From NCBI GenBank assembly GCA_029933125.1, contig JAOZOU010000001.1:1-64000 (forward strand): a stretch of DNA of 64,000 bases. Reading direction: 5' to 3'. Below the pieces are notes generated by a model. The model did not search any database. It had not been told where the DNA came from and saw only the letters and a program-made list of their open reading frames with translations. The DNA is from a bacterium (GTDB lineage: Bacteria; Arandabacterota; Arandabacteria; Arandabacterales; Arandabacteraceae). The number at the start of each line of letters is the position of its first letter. Within the stretch, counting starts at the first letter, position 1. The position numbers were made by a program, and so were the translations under genes. This document shows, one piece after another, positions 7,676 to 16,224 of the stretch.

Positions 7676-10567
7676 CTATCTGAGTTGCGTACCAACGACA
7701 ATAGGCATGCTCTTTGTGGAAATCCTGCCCGTGCCGTGCTCAACAATCTCAATGAAGCAGACGTAGAGTCCAGGCGGCACAGGCTTACCATCATCACCAG
7801 TTCCATCCCAGAGGACCTCAGATCTGCCAACAGATTCTCCACTGTAAAGCGTCCTCACGAGTCGGCCAGCTGCGTCAAAGACGCGTATGACGACCTGGCT
7901 TGAAGCCTTGGCACCAAAGCTTATCCGATAAGTCTCATCACCACACGATGGGCAAAAAACGTAGGCATCACCCTTGAGCACAACATCCTCTGGAAAGGCA
8001 TCTTCAATGATTGTGATATCACTTTCAAAGCGGGGAACAAGTTCGTAGCCTTCGAGGAAAGGCTTGGTGTAGTCATATTGAAGCAGCACACCCTTCACCC
8101 GCACATACATGCCAACCTTGTAACGACTGAAATCGATCGAAGTAAAGTTCTGGTAGATCTGGATGCCACCCGAACCATCATCAATGTAGAAGTCGTGATC
8201 GGAAGCACTGACGATAGCACCCTGAGTCTCTATCAGCCGTCCTTCATTCTCCTCCGCTCCAACCTCGCCTGTCTTGAGAACAAGTGCATCTGGCTCGGGA
8301 TAATGCCGTGAAAGGATGGTCAAAGCTGCTGGATTGCTCATATAGATCTCAGTGGTGCTCCCCGCTGATGTACCAATGTATTCTTCAACCTCACCCGTGA
8401 CCAGAACCAGATCGCCAAGCTCAGGGCGGGGTGATGGCACATCGTAGGAGAAGACATTCACGCCACAACCGTCGAGGGCCTGAACGTAAATTGATGAATA
8501 GCTTGGCTGGAAGATACCAGGCGGAACCGTTATGAAACCTATCATGCTCACATTATGACCGTTGAGCGGCGAGAAACCACGCTCGTCAAAAGCCTGAACC
8601 TCGCAGCCATCACTGCACCCGATAGAGGTCAGATAGAAGGTTATGGTGGTATCGAGGGTGGCTTCGAGATCAATGCCAGCAGCTCCTGAGATCTCGAGCG
8701 TTGCATTGCCGCCAGGCTGATTAGAACTGAAAAGCAAAACCTTCTCACCTGAAAGCGATTGGTAGATTCGAATCATACGGGTTCCGTTGAGGAGGAAGTT
8801 ATCAGCACTTACCGATCTTAAGGGCTCACTGAAAATCAGTTCAGTCACATCATTTGAATGACTTATAACCTCAACCACCCTTGCCTTGAGGTAGCCGATC
8901 TCGTTGGGCTCGCCCGGTGTGGGTATGGCTGTCAGGGTGGCTTCATAATCAGACCAGGGTTCATGTGAGACGTGATTAATGAGTCCGTAACCAATGGGAG
9001 GAATCATGGGAAAGGCTGGCAGGGGGAATTCATCACACATGTCCCCTGCACAAACAAGCGTGTCTCCATACTCAACATAGTCAACAAGAATCGAAAGGCT
9101 TGGCTCACGCCAGAGTGATATGGCTTCATGGCGCTGCTCGCCATCGCAAACTATTCCATCGCCTCCGAGTCTCCCAAGGGGTGCGATGGGAGCTTCAACA
9201 TCAGGCTCGAAACCAAAGCGTGCTGTGAATCCATATCTCGAATTGGCAATCACGAAGTAGCCACCGGGTGGAATGGTGTCTGAAGAACCAAACCTATACC
9301 TTATCGCAACCTCACACCGCTCCTCCCCTGTGACCTCGCAGAGCACAGCCCCCTCGAGCGTTGCCCTCTCAGAGCCTGCATTGTAAAGCTCGATAAAGGC
9401 ATCGCTCGAAGAGGTGAAGCCATCATTTGGATAGACCTCACTTATGACAACTGGACCAAGAGCATAGATTGCCCTGAGAGTGGGCAGGTGCTCGATGAGA
9501 TCAAAAGTCGTCCCATCAACTGAGGTCCTGACCGCAATCTCTGAGACAATTGCCTGATCGGGTGGTACGATGCCCTTGAGCACAACCTCACCATAGGTTG
9601 CCTCATCTGTGATACTCGCCGATCGCACAATCACCCGATTCCCCACAATCTCAAAAGTGGCTCCGCTCAGTCCCGGACCTCCGATCTCAGCAAGTGGCTC
9701 ATCCCAGCCCCATTCGTCAGCCACTGGCACTTCAACTTCAAGTGCAGTGATGGTATCAATCTCATTGCCAAAGACCTTTATCTTGAGATCAAACTCACCT
9801 GAACCAACTTCCGCAAGCGCAGGCTCGGCAACTGCCGTTCCGCAACCGGCACCCATCCTGATAAAGTCACCTCGCGAGCGAGGCCAGAGGGTATACTCAC
9901 TCAGATAGGGCTTGGACGGATCGTTCTGGACGACAACTCCGACAACGATCACCGGAGTCTTGGGAACATCGGATCCGATTATGTCCGTATCAGCATCAAT
10001 ATGAATTATAAAGGTGGTATCGCCATCGGTGGCTTCGATATCGAAATCGCCGGAAGCCTGACTCCAGAGCGTCGAATCAAAAGTGACTTTGGCAACCTTG
10101 ACAAGCCTGCCCTCATAGGGCTCATTGGGTGGGCTGACCTCACGCCTCAGATCCAGTCCCCTTATCAGGACGGGCCCAGGCACGGTGCCTTTTCCAACAA
10201 CCACCACGTCATTGGTGCTCAGGGGAACAAGCTTAGTATTGCCACTATAAGGCCAGCTGAGCTCATCCACGTCAATCCGGCCTGTCACGGTGACCGAATC
10301 ACCGACCTCGACAGATATGAAGCCAGCTCGCCGCTTACTTATGCGGATTCCACCTGTTCTGTCCTGAAGATAGAAGTCAATGCCACTCGTGGCAAAATTC
10401 CTATTGGCAACTGTGACAACCCCTGAGACAGTTACAATCTCACCGGAAAGATAGTAGATGGGGATGCCATTCTTGTCGATCTCCTTGACATCAGCAATCG
10501 GCAACGCTCTAGCTATACCTGCAAGAGCAACCACGAGCACAAGAGCTGATACAACTTGCTTCCTCAC
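7676..10567 (-). CDS. Secreted multidomain protein: OB-fold repeats, lamin-tail domain, C-terminal FlgD-like domain
   Basis: Signal peptide; OB-like units (VTVSGVVTVANRN..FYLQDRTGGIRIS; VRVKGVLLQYD); VVISEVYPNDGFTSSSDAFIELYNAGSE lamin-tail; FlgD-like VVIRVFDAAGRLVRTL..GRSEVLWDGTGDDGKPVPPGLYV. Confidence 0.65.
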   Translation of the reverse strand: MRKQVVSALVLVVALAGIARALPIADVKEIDKNGIPIYYLSGEIVTVSGVVTVANRNFATSGIDFYLQDRTGGIRISKRRAGFISVEVGDSVTVTGRIDVDELSWPYSGNTKLVPLSTNDVVVVGKGTVPGPVLIRGLDLRREVSPPNEPYEGRLVKVAKVTFDSTLWSQASGDFDIEATDGDTTFIIHIDADTDIIGSDVPKTPVIVVGVVVQNDPSKPYLSEYTLWPRSRGDFIRMGAGCGTAVAEPALAEVGSGEFDLKIKVFGNEIDTITALEVEVPVADEWGWDEPLAEIGGPGLSGATFEIVGNRVIVRSASITDEATYGEVVLKGIVPPDQAIVSEIAVRTSVDGTTFDLIEHLPTLRAIYALGPVVISEVYPNDGFTSSSDAFIELYNAGSERATLEGAVLCEVTGEERCEVAIRYRFGSSDTIPPGGYFVIANSRYGFTARFGFEPDVEAPIAPLGRLGGDGIVCDGEQRHEAISLWREPSLSILVDYVEYGDTLVCAGDMCDEFPLPAFPMIPPIGYGLINHVSHEPWSDYEATLTAIPTPGEPNEIGYLKARVVEVISHSNDVTELIFSEPLRSVSADNFLLNGTRMIRIYQSLSGEKVLLFSSNQPGGNATLEISGAAGIDLEATLDTTITFYLTSIGCSDGCEVQAFDERGFSPLNGHNVSMIGFITVPPGIFQPSYSSIYVQALDGCGVNVFSYDVPSPRPELGDLVLVTGEVEEYIGTSAGSTTEIYMSNPAALTILSRHYPEPDALVLKTGEVGAEENEGRLIETQGAIVSASDHDFYIDDGSGGIQIYQNFTSIDFSRYKVGMYVRVKGVLLQYDYTKPFLEGYELVPRFESDITIIEDAFPEDVVLKGDAYVFCPSCGDETYRISFGAKASSQVVIRVFDAAGRLVRTLYSGESVGRSEVLWDGTGDDGKPVPPGLYVCFIEIVEHGTGRISTKSMPIVVGTQLR

Positions 10568-11694
10568 TTGAGCCTTCTCCCAATAACAATGGGCAATGTT
10601 CTGGTTGTTACCTCACCATTGAGGGGATTTTCTGCGGTCACAGCAATGTGGTAAAGTCCTATAGGAAGTGCTTCCATCAGTTCATTGCGACCATCCCATT
10701 CGAGCTCGGTTCTACCACAGCGTGTCAGATGATCCTCAAGTGTAGCAACAAGCCTGCCATAGTCATCATATATCCTGAGCTCAACCCTTCCAAGATGAGG
10801 ACCAGCGAAGCGGATATAGACTTTCTCGCCGCACTCAGGGCAAAAGATTCTTACGTTCTCACCGCTTTGATTTGTGATCTCGAGCATGGCACTGCTTATG
10901 GTCGTATCAGGAGTACAAACAGGAACTGCAACATCTCCATATTCAGGGCTTCGTGGCCAGATGCGATAGTCGCTCGTATAAGGAGGAGTCGCATCACTCT
11001 GAGCCACGACACCTGTAACCGTCACCACGTCGCCCAGAAAGAGATCCTGCCAGACAGGATCTGCACTGAAATTGCCACTCTGATCTCTAACCACTATGGG
11101 ACCTGTTCCATCATCTATGGTAAACTCACGTGTGGATTCCTTGATGACAACTCTCCCAGTTGCTCTCACGAATTTGCCTTCATTCTCCTCTCTGCCTATA
11201 TCACCGGTCGCCATGGTGATAGGTTCAGGTGCTGGCCCCTTACCGAGGACAACTACATTTGAGATGCTCGAGAAGACAATTTCAGTCGTTGCACCAAAAT
11301 TCGCTATATACTCCTCAACCGTACCCGTCACCCTTATGGTGTCACCAAGAGTGGAGCTGTCGTGAGGAGCGAGTCCGGGAATGGGATCGAACCCGAAGAC
11401 ATTGATGCCACAGTCATCATCTCCCACTCCACGAATATATATAGAAGTGTATTGAGGGACGAAAATACCTGGAGGGACTGTCACGATTCCCTTTATGGTT
11501 ACAACCTGGCCATTGAGAGGCGAGAGTCCCTGCGGATCAGATGCCTGAACATCACAGATTGTGGTAGCGTACAGGCCAGGGGCAATCACCAGTACAAGAA
11601 GGGTAAGTATTGGAAGAAAGATTGGAGGTAATAATTTCACATCAAGCCTTCCTTTGAATTGGCTTATTTTAACTAAATGCCGGCTTAAGGTCAA
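10564..11694 (-). CDS. Secreted OB-fold protein with FlgD-like C-terminus (paralogue of 7676-10567)
   Basis: DVQASDPQGLSPLNGQVVTIKGIVTVPPGIFVPQYTSIYIRG parallels EVQAFDERGFSPLNGHNVSMIGFITVPPGIFQPSYSSIYVQA of the neighbour; FlgD-like GRTELEWDGRNELMEALPIGLY. Confidence 0.65.
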   Translation of the reverse strand: MTLSRHLVKISQFKGRLDVKLLPPIFLPILTLLVLVIAPGLYATTICDVQASDPQGLSPLNGQVVTIKGIVTVPPGIFVPQYTSIYIRGVGDDDCGINVFGFDPIPGLAPHDSSTLGDTIRVTGTVEEYIANFGATTEIVFSSISNVVVLGKGPAPEPITMATGDIGREENEGKFVRATGRVVIKESTREFTIDDGTGPIVVRDQSGNFSADPVWQDLFLGDVVTVTGVVAQSDATPPYTSDYRIWPRSPEYGDVAVPVCTPDTTISSAMLEITNQSGENVRIFCPECGEKVYIRFAGPHLGRVELRIYDDYGRLVATLEDHLTRCGRTELEWDGRNELMEALPIGLYHIAVTAENPLNGEVTTRTLPIVIGRRLK

Positions 11695-13025
11695 CCCTTC
11701 TTAACCAGTCCAAGCTTCTCCCTCAAGCGCTTGAGGCGCTTTATCTCGGCATTCGCCTTAGCTGCTGCCATATCCAGAGCTTGCTTTATGTCTGCGTCAC
11801 CCCTTAAGACAGCTTCAATTGAACGCTCTGCAAGATACCTTCTGCCCGCGTACCATCCAGCAATCTTGGGTTCAAAGGTCGCATAGTTGAGCTGATTGAA
11901 AGCATCTTCTAATCCGGGGAATTCCTCAAAACGCTTGCGCAATATCTCTGAATCGAAAGCACTCCTTCTTACAGGAACATAGAAAGTGCCAGCTGCCCAG
12001 CGAGCTGTCTGCTCGGTATCGGTAAACCATTTTATGAATTCCCAGGCGGCTTCCTGCTCCTCCTTGCTTGCCTTGGCAAAGATTACAACATTCGTACCAG
12101 CAATTGTCACACCAGGCCGCTTACCCATCGGGATGGGGGCAATTCCGAGATCAAAGTCATACTTGCCTTTTATGAAAGCCAGAGAAACCGTTGAGCCTTC
12201 CATCATGCCAACCTTACCCGCCAGGAAGTCATTCTGATATTCAAAGCCTGAAGCAACAAAGCCAACACTGTCGGCGAGCAACTTCTTCATGAAAGCCAGA
12301 GCTTCAACTCCTTCGGGGCTGTTGAATGCAACCTCCTGACCATTGGGAGCAAGAAACTCTCCTCCATTCTGGATGAGAAGATTACCAAACATCCATACAT
12401 TGACCTGACCTGCAGTTCCCCATATCTCAGGATGGCCATCACCATCGACATCTTTTGTAAGGCGGCGAGCGTAGCTGAGATATTCCTGCCATGTCCTCGG
12501 TGGATGATCGGGATCCAGCCCAACCTCTCTGAAGAGATCCTTGTTGTAGAACAACGCTCGCACACTTTTGTTAAAAGGAAATGACCAGATGACGTCATCC
12601 CACATATTGTTCTCGATAAAAACAGGAAGGATATCTGCCAAACTCTCCTCGGAAAGCCCATTTGGACCATGAATGAATTTCTCAATTGGAACTATGCTTC
12701 CACTTATTATGAGCTCAACCGTCCAGTTCTCGTAGGCCTGCGCCATTGTTGGGGGTTTGCCAGCAGCAACAGCCGCCATAATCTTCTGGCTAAGTGCTGT
12801 ATAGCGACCCATGGAGACTGAGACTACATGGATATTGGGATGAGTGGCATTGAATTCATCTATAAGGCTTGTGAGCACCCTACCAAGCGGCCCACCCATT
12901 GCATGCCAGAAGGTAATCTCCACCCCACCTTTGTGCTTTCTACCACCAGAACACATCAAACTGAGAGTGATTCCGACAACGAGCAAGATCTTAGCAAGCC
13001 TAGCCCTTGATACCACTACGTGCAT
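11691..13025 (-). CDS. Carbohydrate ABC transporter substrate-binding lipoprotein (UgpB/MalE-like)
   Basis: Lipobox LMCSGG; EITFWHAMGGPLGRVLTSLIDEFNATHPNIHV; family-typical layout next to two permeases. Confidence 0.9.
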   Translation of the reverse strand: MHVVVSRARLAKILLVVGITLSLMCSGGRKHKGGVEITFWHAMGGPLGRVLTSLIDEFNATHPNIHVVSVSMGRYTALSQKIMAAVAAGKPPTMAQAYENWTVELIISGSIVPIEKFIHGPNGLSEESLADILPVFIENNMWDDVIWSFPFNKSVRALFYNKDLFREVGLDPDHPPRTWQEYLSYARRLTKDVDGDGHPEIWGTAGQVNVWMFGNLLIQNGGEFLAPNGQEVAFNSPEGVEALAFMKKLLADSVGFVASGFEYQNDFLAGKVGMMEGSTVSLAFIKGKYDFDLGIAPIPMGKRPGVTIAGTNVVIFAKASKEEQEAAWEFIKWFTDTEQTARWAAGTFYVPVRRSAFDSEILRKRFEEFPGLEDAFNQLNYATFEPKIAGWYAGRRYLAERSIEAVLRGDADIKQALDMAAAKANAEIKRLKRLREKLGLVKKG

Positions 13026-13836
13026 AGCTTTCGATCACCTGCTTCTGAGCAATGAAATAGATTATGACGATGGGAGCGACACAGAATGTGGCGGCAGCCA
13101 TCATAAGTCCATATTCAGTTCCCTGTTCCTGTGCAAAATAGGAAAGTCCAACCTGGATGGGTCTGAGTTTATCACTGTTTGTCATGATCAAGGGCCAGAT
13201 AAACGTATTCCAGCTTCCAAGAAGTGAGAAAAGTCCAATTGTAACCAGTGTTGGCTTGGAAAGTGGTACAAGAATCCGCCAGAGAAATCCCATGCGACTA
13301 CATCCGTCTATAAGAGCTGCATCGTAGTAATCATTTGGAATTGTTCTGAACTGCTGTCTTAAGAGAAATATGCTAAAGATCTGAGCCAGCCATGGCACAA
13401 TGAGAGCAAGATAAGTATCCACCCAGCCAAGCTTGGAGAGAATGATAAAGGAGGGAACAAGATAGACTGCCTGCGGAACTATCATCATGCTAAGGAAAAA
13501 CACAAAGAGAGGCTCACGCCCTGGAAAATCGAACCTGGCAAACGCATAGGCTGCCAGACATGAGGTTATGAGAACCCCGGAGACCGTACAGATGGCAATG
13601 AAAACCGTATTTAGGAAATACCGGGGAAATGGAACCTCGTTCCAGGCTTCAACGTAGTTTGAGAATATCACCTTCTCAGGTATCCATGTTGGACGCAAAT
13701 GAAAGAAGTCAGGGGGAATAAAAGTCTCCTGGGGAGTTTTAAGGGAGGTTGAGACCATCCAGATAAACGGCAAAACCATTGTTATTGCACCGATTGTGAG
13801 CAGCACATGTATCGGTATTCGCCGAAGCAACCTCAA
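13000..13836 (-). CDS. Carbohydrate ABC transporter permease (MalG/UgpE-like)
   Basis: MVSTSLKTPQE, EAA motif YYDAALIDGCSRMGFLWRILVPLSKP, multiple TM helices. Confidence 0.92.
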   Translation of the reverse strand: MRLLRRIPIHVLLTIGAITMVLPFIWMVSTSLKTPQETFIPPDFFHLRPTWIPEKVIFSNYVEAWNEVPFPRYFLNTVFIAICTVSGVLITSCLAAYAFARFDFPGREPLFVFFLSMMIVPQAVYLVPSFIILSKLGWVDTYLALIVPWLAQIFSIFLLRQQFRTIPNDYYDAALIDGCSRMGFLWRILVPLSKPTLVTIGLFSLLGSWNTFIWPLIMTNSDKLRPIQVGLSYFAQEQGTEYGLMMAAATFCVAPIVIIYFIAQKQVIESYARSGIKG

Positions 13837-13848
13837 CTCCTAAGCCTC

Positions 13849-14838
13849 CTAATAATAGTGGACACGCCGCTCAATGAGCCGCCTCTGGATGAGTGTCAAC
13901 CCGAGAACGATTACGAAGAGCACAAGAGCAACGCAAGAGGCATAGCCCATATCTCCGCCGGACTCGAAGCCCTTTTCAAATATGTAGTAAACAAGAACCT
14001 TGGTTGTCCCAAGAGGTCCACCAACAGGTGTCCCTGTCATGAGATAGACAAGGGTGAACACCTGGAACGAGACAATCGTTGTCATAATGACAACATAGAA
14101 GGTTGTTGGAGATATCAGCGGCCAGGTTATCTTCCAGAATGTCTGGAACCTGTTGGCTCCATCTATTCTTGCAGCTTCGTAATATTCATTCGGAATATTC
14201 TGTAGGCCTGCAAGGAAAATCACGATGTTGTAACCTATGCCTCTCCAGAGATTGGTAATAATGATAGCAACAAGTGCAAGACTGGGACCAGCCATCCACG
14301 TAGGAAGCTCGATACCCATCCTTGCTGCAAGCATAGCAAACACACCCCGCGGCTCCTCGAGCCACATAAGATGATTGAAACCGATGGATTCAAGGAAGGA
14401 GTTAAACAGACCAAGTCGCGGATGAAATATCCACTTCCAGACAATTGCAACTGCCACGAGCGAAGTCACGACAGGAAGGAAGTAGATGGTTCTGTAGATG
14501 CTTAGCGCTTTTATCTTCTGATTGAGAAGGACAGCTATGAAAAGTGAAACAAAGAGACTCACAGGAACTGTACCGACAACGAAATAACTTGTGTTTCGCA
14601 GAGCATTCCAGAACTCACTATCCGATAGCAACATGAGGTACTGGCTTAAGCCAGCAAATCCAACAATCTTCCCCATTATTACGTAGTAGAAACTGACCCC
14701 GAAGGCAGCGATTATTGGCAGGACACGGAAAACGAGGATGATGATGGCTGCTGGTGAAATATATAAAAGAGCTCTCAAGAGCTCCTTATATCTCTTACGA
14801 CGCCTTCTGATTTCAATTGGGATGGCGTGCTCAGTCAT
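13849..14838 (-). CDS. Carbohydrate ABC transporter permease (MalF/UgpA-like)
   Basis: EAA motif YYEAARIDGANRFQTFWKITWPLISP; multiple TM helices. Confidence 0.92.
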   Translation of the reverse strand: MTEHAIPIEIRRRRKRYKELLRALLYISPAAIIILVFRVLPIIAAFGVSFYYVIMGKIVGFAGLSQYLMLLSDSEFWNALRNTSYFVVGTVPVSLFVSLFIAVLLNQKIKALSIYRTIYFLPVVTSLVAVAIVWKWIFHPRLGLFNSFLESIGFNHLMWLEEPRGVFAMLAARMGIELPTWMAGPSLALVAIIITNLWRGIGYNIVIFLAGLQNIPNEYYEAARIDGANRFQTFWKITWPLISPTTFYVVIMTTIVSFQVFTLVYLMTGTPVGGPLGTTKVLVYYIFEKGFESGGDMGYASCVALVLFVIVLGLTLIQRRLIERRVHYY

Positions 14839-14868
14839 ATCCTCGGCTCAACATAGCCAGCCGTTCTC

Positions 14869-16110
14869 TTAGTTCCAAACGTGCACGACATAGGATTCCC
14901 CATCAGTGGTAACTGAGATATTGCCGTGCAACACCTGGTCATATCTTCCCGCATTGGGATAGGCTCTATCAGTAGTATAGTAGTCAACATCATAAGCACG
15001 CAGAAGATTGAGAACACTTTGATCAAAGACACCATCATTCTCGGCGAGCGAATTGGAAATCAGCCCGATCCTTGGAGTAACAATACGTAAGAATTCTTCT
15101 GAAGTTGCATCGCTGTTGCCATGATGTCCAACCTTAAGAATATCACTATCAAGGAGGGCACCGTATGACTTTATCATACGCTGCTCGACAAAATCCTCAG
15201 CATCACCAGTCAGAAGAATATCTACCTCGCCAAAGGTCACTTTCAAGACTATCGAATCCGAATTTAGCCTGTCGTCATCGGTGCCTGTTAGGTAGTACTT
15301 CCCTGCTCCGGCACTCAGAACCTCCACTGTGACCCCATCCTCGTTGTCCCATGCAAGCACAGACTTATTGAGGTTCGTATCACCCTCAGCCAGACTATCG
15401 CGAGGTACATTGAACTCATCAAGCTTTGCCCCGACCGATGCCCAAACACTCGAATACGGCTCGGCTGGAGCCATAAAGACTGTCTCACTGTAGAGGGGAA
15501 TAAGATCGAGAAAGCCACCGTAATGGTCACCGTGGTTGTGTGTAGCAATCATATAAGCGATCCCATCAGGTGGACTTATGCCTCTGGCATTGAGAAATTC
15601 AAAAAGATCACTGGCATGCTCAAACTCACCCAGACTCCCATAGCCAGCATCGATCATGACATTGGTCCCATTGGGAAACTCAAGAAAGTTGCAATCTCCC
15701 CAGCCAACATCGACCACCGTATAGACGAGCAAATTTCCAGTCTGCGGCTCGTCAATCAGGAAATCAACTTCGTCGGTTGTCGTCATGTTACCACTGATAT
15801 CACGTGCGAGAATTCGGAAATAGTAGGTTCCTGAATCAGCGTCAACTAATCGAACGAAGTGATCCGTGCCACCATCGGAGACATTGTAGCCATAGTGATC
15901 ATAGATCCCGGGACGCTCGCCATAGTGGAGAACACATGTAGCGGGCTCATCCGTATGCCAAGACACAACTCCCTCATTGAAAGATATGGAGTTCACCTGG
16001 GGAGGTGTCAGATCCGGCTGGAAAACGCTCCTATCCTTCTCTGCACAACCATAAAGCAGAACAATTGAAACAATGGCGACTGCTGCAATCCTTGCTTGAT
16101 CCCGTACCAT
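14869..16110 (-). CDS. MBL-fold hydrolase lipoprotein, ComEC C-terminal-like, with N-terminal Fn3-like domain
   Basis: Likely start MVRDQARI at 16110 (GGAGATAACAGGGGAGAGAAA upstream); lipobox LLYGCAEK; DVGWGDCNFLEFPNGTNVMIDAGYG, ATHNHGDHYGGF, LLTGDAE, LKVGHHGNSDATSEEFL. Confidence 0.82.
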   Translation of the reverse strand: MVRDQARIAAVAIVSIVLLYGCAEKDRSVFQPDLTPPQVNSISFNEGVVSWHTDEPATCVLHYGERPGIYDHYGYNVSDGGTDHFVRLVDADSGTYYFRILARDISGNMTTTDEVDFLIDEPQTGNLLVYTVVDVGWGDCNFLEFPNGTNVMIDAGYGSLGEFEHASDLFEFLNARGISPPDGIAYMIATHNHGDHYGGFLDLIPLYSETVFMAPAEPYSSVWASVGAKLDEFNVPRDSLAEGDTNLNKSVLAWDNEDGVTVEVLSAGAGKYYLTGTDDDRLNSDSIVLKVTFGEVDILLTGDAEDFVEQRMIKSYGALLDSDILKVGHHGNSDATSEEFLRIVTPRIGLISNSLAENDGVFDQSVLNLLRAYDVDYYTTDRAYPNAGRYDQVLHGNISVTTDGESYVVHVWN

Positions 16111-16224
16111 TTTCTCTCCCCTGTTATCTCCCTTGACTATCACCCATTGCCACTCTAAAATCAATCGAAAATTTGGATGCTCTGCCGCATGCTTTGTCCC
16201 TAGCTCAATTCGGAGGATGATTCA

